Below are positions 5,556 through 6,431 of a stretch of DNA of 6,431 nucleotides, one piece after another. A program made the translations under genes and the position numbers. Numbering within the stretch: position 1 is the stretch's first letter; each line of letters opens with the position of its first letter. The stretch is from JAIVJN01 sp036732565 (GTDB lineage: Bacteria; Acidobacteriota; Vicinamibacteria; Vicinamibacterales; UBA2999). The notes beneath the pieces were generated by a model. The model did not search any database, was not told the DNA's origin, and worked only from the letters and a program-made list of their open reading frames with translations. The stretch lies in the NCBI GenBank assembly GCA_036732565.1, contig DAINCF010000418.1, positions 1-6,431 on the forward strand, written 5' to 3'.

Positions 5556-6431
5556 GGGCCCAAGCCGTAGTGTGACGATCATAGTCGTCCCGGCGCCGAC
5601 CTGGCTTTCGGCCCTGATCGTCCCGCCGTGCGCGAGGATCAGGCTTCGCGCGATCGTCAGGCCAAGCCCCGAACCCGTGGACGCGGCGCCCTTGTAGAAC
5701 CGATCGAAAATGTGCGGCAGGTCCTCAGGTGCAATCCCCGGCCCCGCGTCACGCACGCGAATCGTGATTGGTTTCTCGCGGGCCTCAACGTCGACCTGCA
5801 CCGTGCTCCCGGCCGGGGCGTAGCGTACGGCGTTCGACAGCAGGTTGGTCATGACTTCTCGGATCCTGAGTGGGTCGACCTCGATCAGCGGCACGTCGGA
5901 TGGAACCTGAGCGATCAGCTTCACGCCACGGGCATCCGCGTCGGGCGCGAGCGAGGTCAACGCCTCCTCAATCAGCACGGCGAGATCGGTGGGCTCCTTC
6001 GCCAGTCGTAGCGTGCCGCTCTCCGAGTGTGCCAGCGTCCGGAGATCCTCCACCAGCCGCGCCAACAGCCGCGCATCGTCGAGCACCTGCGTCACGTGCT
6101 GCTCGTCGCGCGGGTAGACGCCGTCGAGCATACCTTCGAGTCGTCCCTGCATGACCGAGAGCGGAGTGCGCAGCTCGTGGGCGATGTCAGCCATGAGATC
6201 GCGACGCTGGCGCTGCTGCAGCTCCAAGCGCGCGGTCATGCTGTTGAACGCCGCGGCGACCGAGCGCAGCCAGGGTGGGCCGTACTCCGCGACCCGCACG
6301 GCGAAGTCCCCGGACGCGACGCGCTCCGCGGCCGCCACCATGTCGCCAAGCGGACGACCGAGTCGCCGCCGGGTGATCACGAACACGAACGCGATCGCGG
6401 CGAGGATGAACGGGGCAATGACGAACGGCGG
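5550..6431 (-). CDS. Sensor histidine kinase, BaeS-like (N-terminus beyond right edge)
   Basis: The frame is open to the right edge, giving 293 residues of the C-terminal part; upstream sensor sequence is missing. Residues 1-19 (PPFVIAPFILAAIAFVFVI) are the end of a transmembrane helix. A HAMP domain follows at about 22-73 (GRPLGDMVAAAERVASGDF...). The HisKA H-box ADIAHELRTPLSVM places the phosphorylated histidine at residue 85. The ATP-binding domain shows the N-box MTNLLSNAVRYAP (Asn196, Asn200), the G1 box RDAGPGIAP (Asp228), the F-region IFDRFYKG and the G2 box GSGLGLTIA. All key residues are present, so it should be active. It is a membrane kinase that would phosphorylate a response regulator, not in the window and probably encoded just upstream. 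The stretch GRLEGMLDGVYPRDEQH and the DLRTLAHSESG region resemble BaeS-type kinases; the stimulus is unknown. Confidence 0.95.
   Translation of the reverse strand, partial: PPFVIAPFILAAIAFVFVITRRRLGRPLGDMVAAAERVASGDFAVRVAEYGPPWLRSVAAAFNSMTARLELQQRQRRDLMADIAHELRTPLSVMQGRLEGMLDGVYPRDEQHVTQVLDDARLLARLVEDLRTLAHSESGTLRLAKEPTDLAVLIEEALTSLAPDADARGVKLIAQVPSDVPLIEVDPLRIREVMTNLLSNAVRYAPAGSTVQVDVEAREKPITIRVRDAGPGIAPEDLPHIFDRFYKGAASTGSGLGLTIARSLILAHGGTIRAESQVGAGTTMIVTLRLGPS

Overview
The window is high-GC bacterial chromosomal DNA, densely packed with housekeeping and cell-envelope genes and without phage, IS, CRISPR or RNA genes. Gene content and style (RuvX-MltG pair, BaeS-like sensor kinase, COG3379-type AlkP-superfamily lipoprotein, EnvC-like hydrolase factor, few Shine-Dalgarno sites) would suit an Acidobacteriota member, perhaps of the Vicinamibacteria. 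This is an impression from gene style, not a measured placement; other high-GC Gram-negative lineages remain possible. Exported and lipoprotein signals are consistent with a diderm cell.

Layout. Positions 1-2931 are all minus strand. Read in transcription order they hold an AlkP-superfamily phosphodiesterase lipoprotein (892-2931), a 169-nt gap filled with inverted repeats (723-891), a small three-helix membrane protein (393-722), and the N-terminal part of an EnvC-like secreted coiled-coil protein that leaves the left edge (1-393). The last two are coupled through a TGATG stop/start overlap. Positions 2994-4504 are plus strand: ruvX (Holliday junction resolvase-like/YqgF) and mltG (endolytic murein transglycosylase), joined by an ATGA overlap. 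Positions 4614-6431 are minus strand again: a sensor histidine kinase entering from the right edge, then nadK (NAD kinase), converging on mltG.

How the genes relate. Several products act on or in the envelope: MltG cuts nascent glycan strands, EnvC-like proteins activate or perform septal peptidoglycan hydrolysis, and the phosphodiesterase is probably a lipid-anchored periplasmic enzyme. RuvX and NadK are general housekeeping proteins. The histidine kinase's partner regulator is probably to the right of the window.

The most interesting signals are in the DNA between genes. The divergent promoter region (2938-2985) has the same GCGCACC-plus-minus-10 motif in both orientations, each placed so that transcription would begin at or next to a start codon, which predicts leaderless mRNAs. 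The 723-891 gap holds a 27-bp inverted repeat whose two mismatches are both G-U pairs in minus-strand RNA. A 9-nt-periodic repeat family (ATCTGYG-type units) occurs both there and in the mltG/nadK gap. A small GGGGTCAGCCCC palindrome between near-identical 9-mers sits between the histidine kinase and nadK. I do not see an obviously new multi-gene system; the genes belong to known families.
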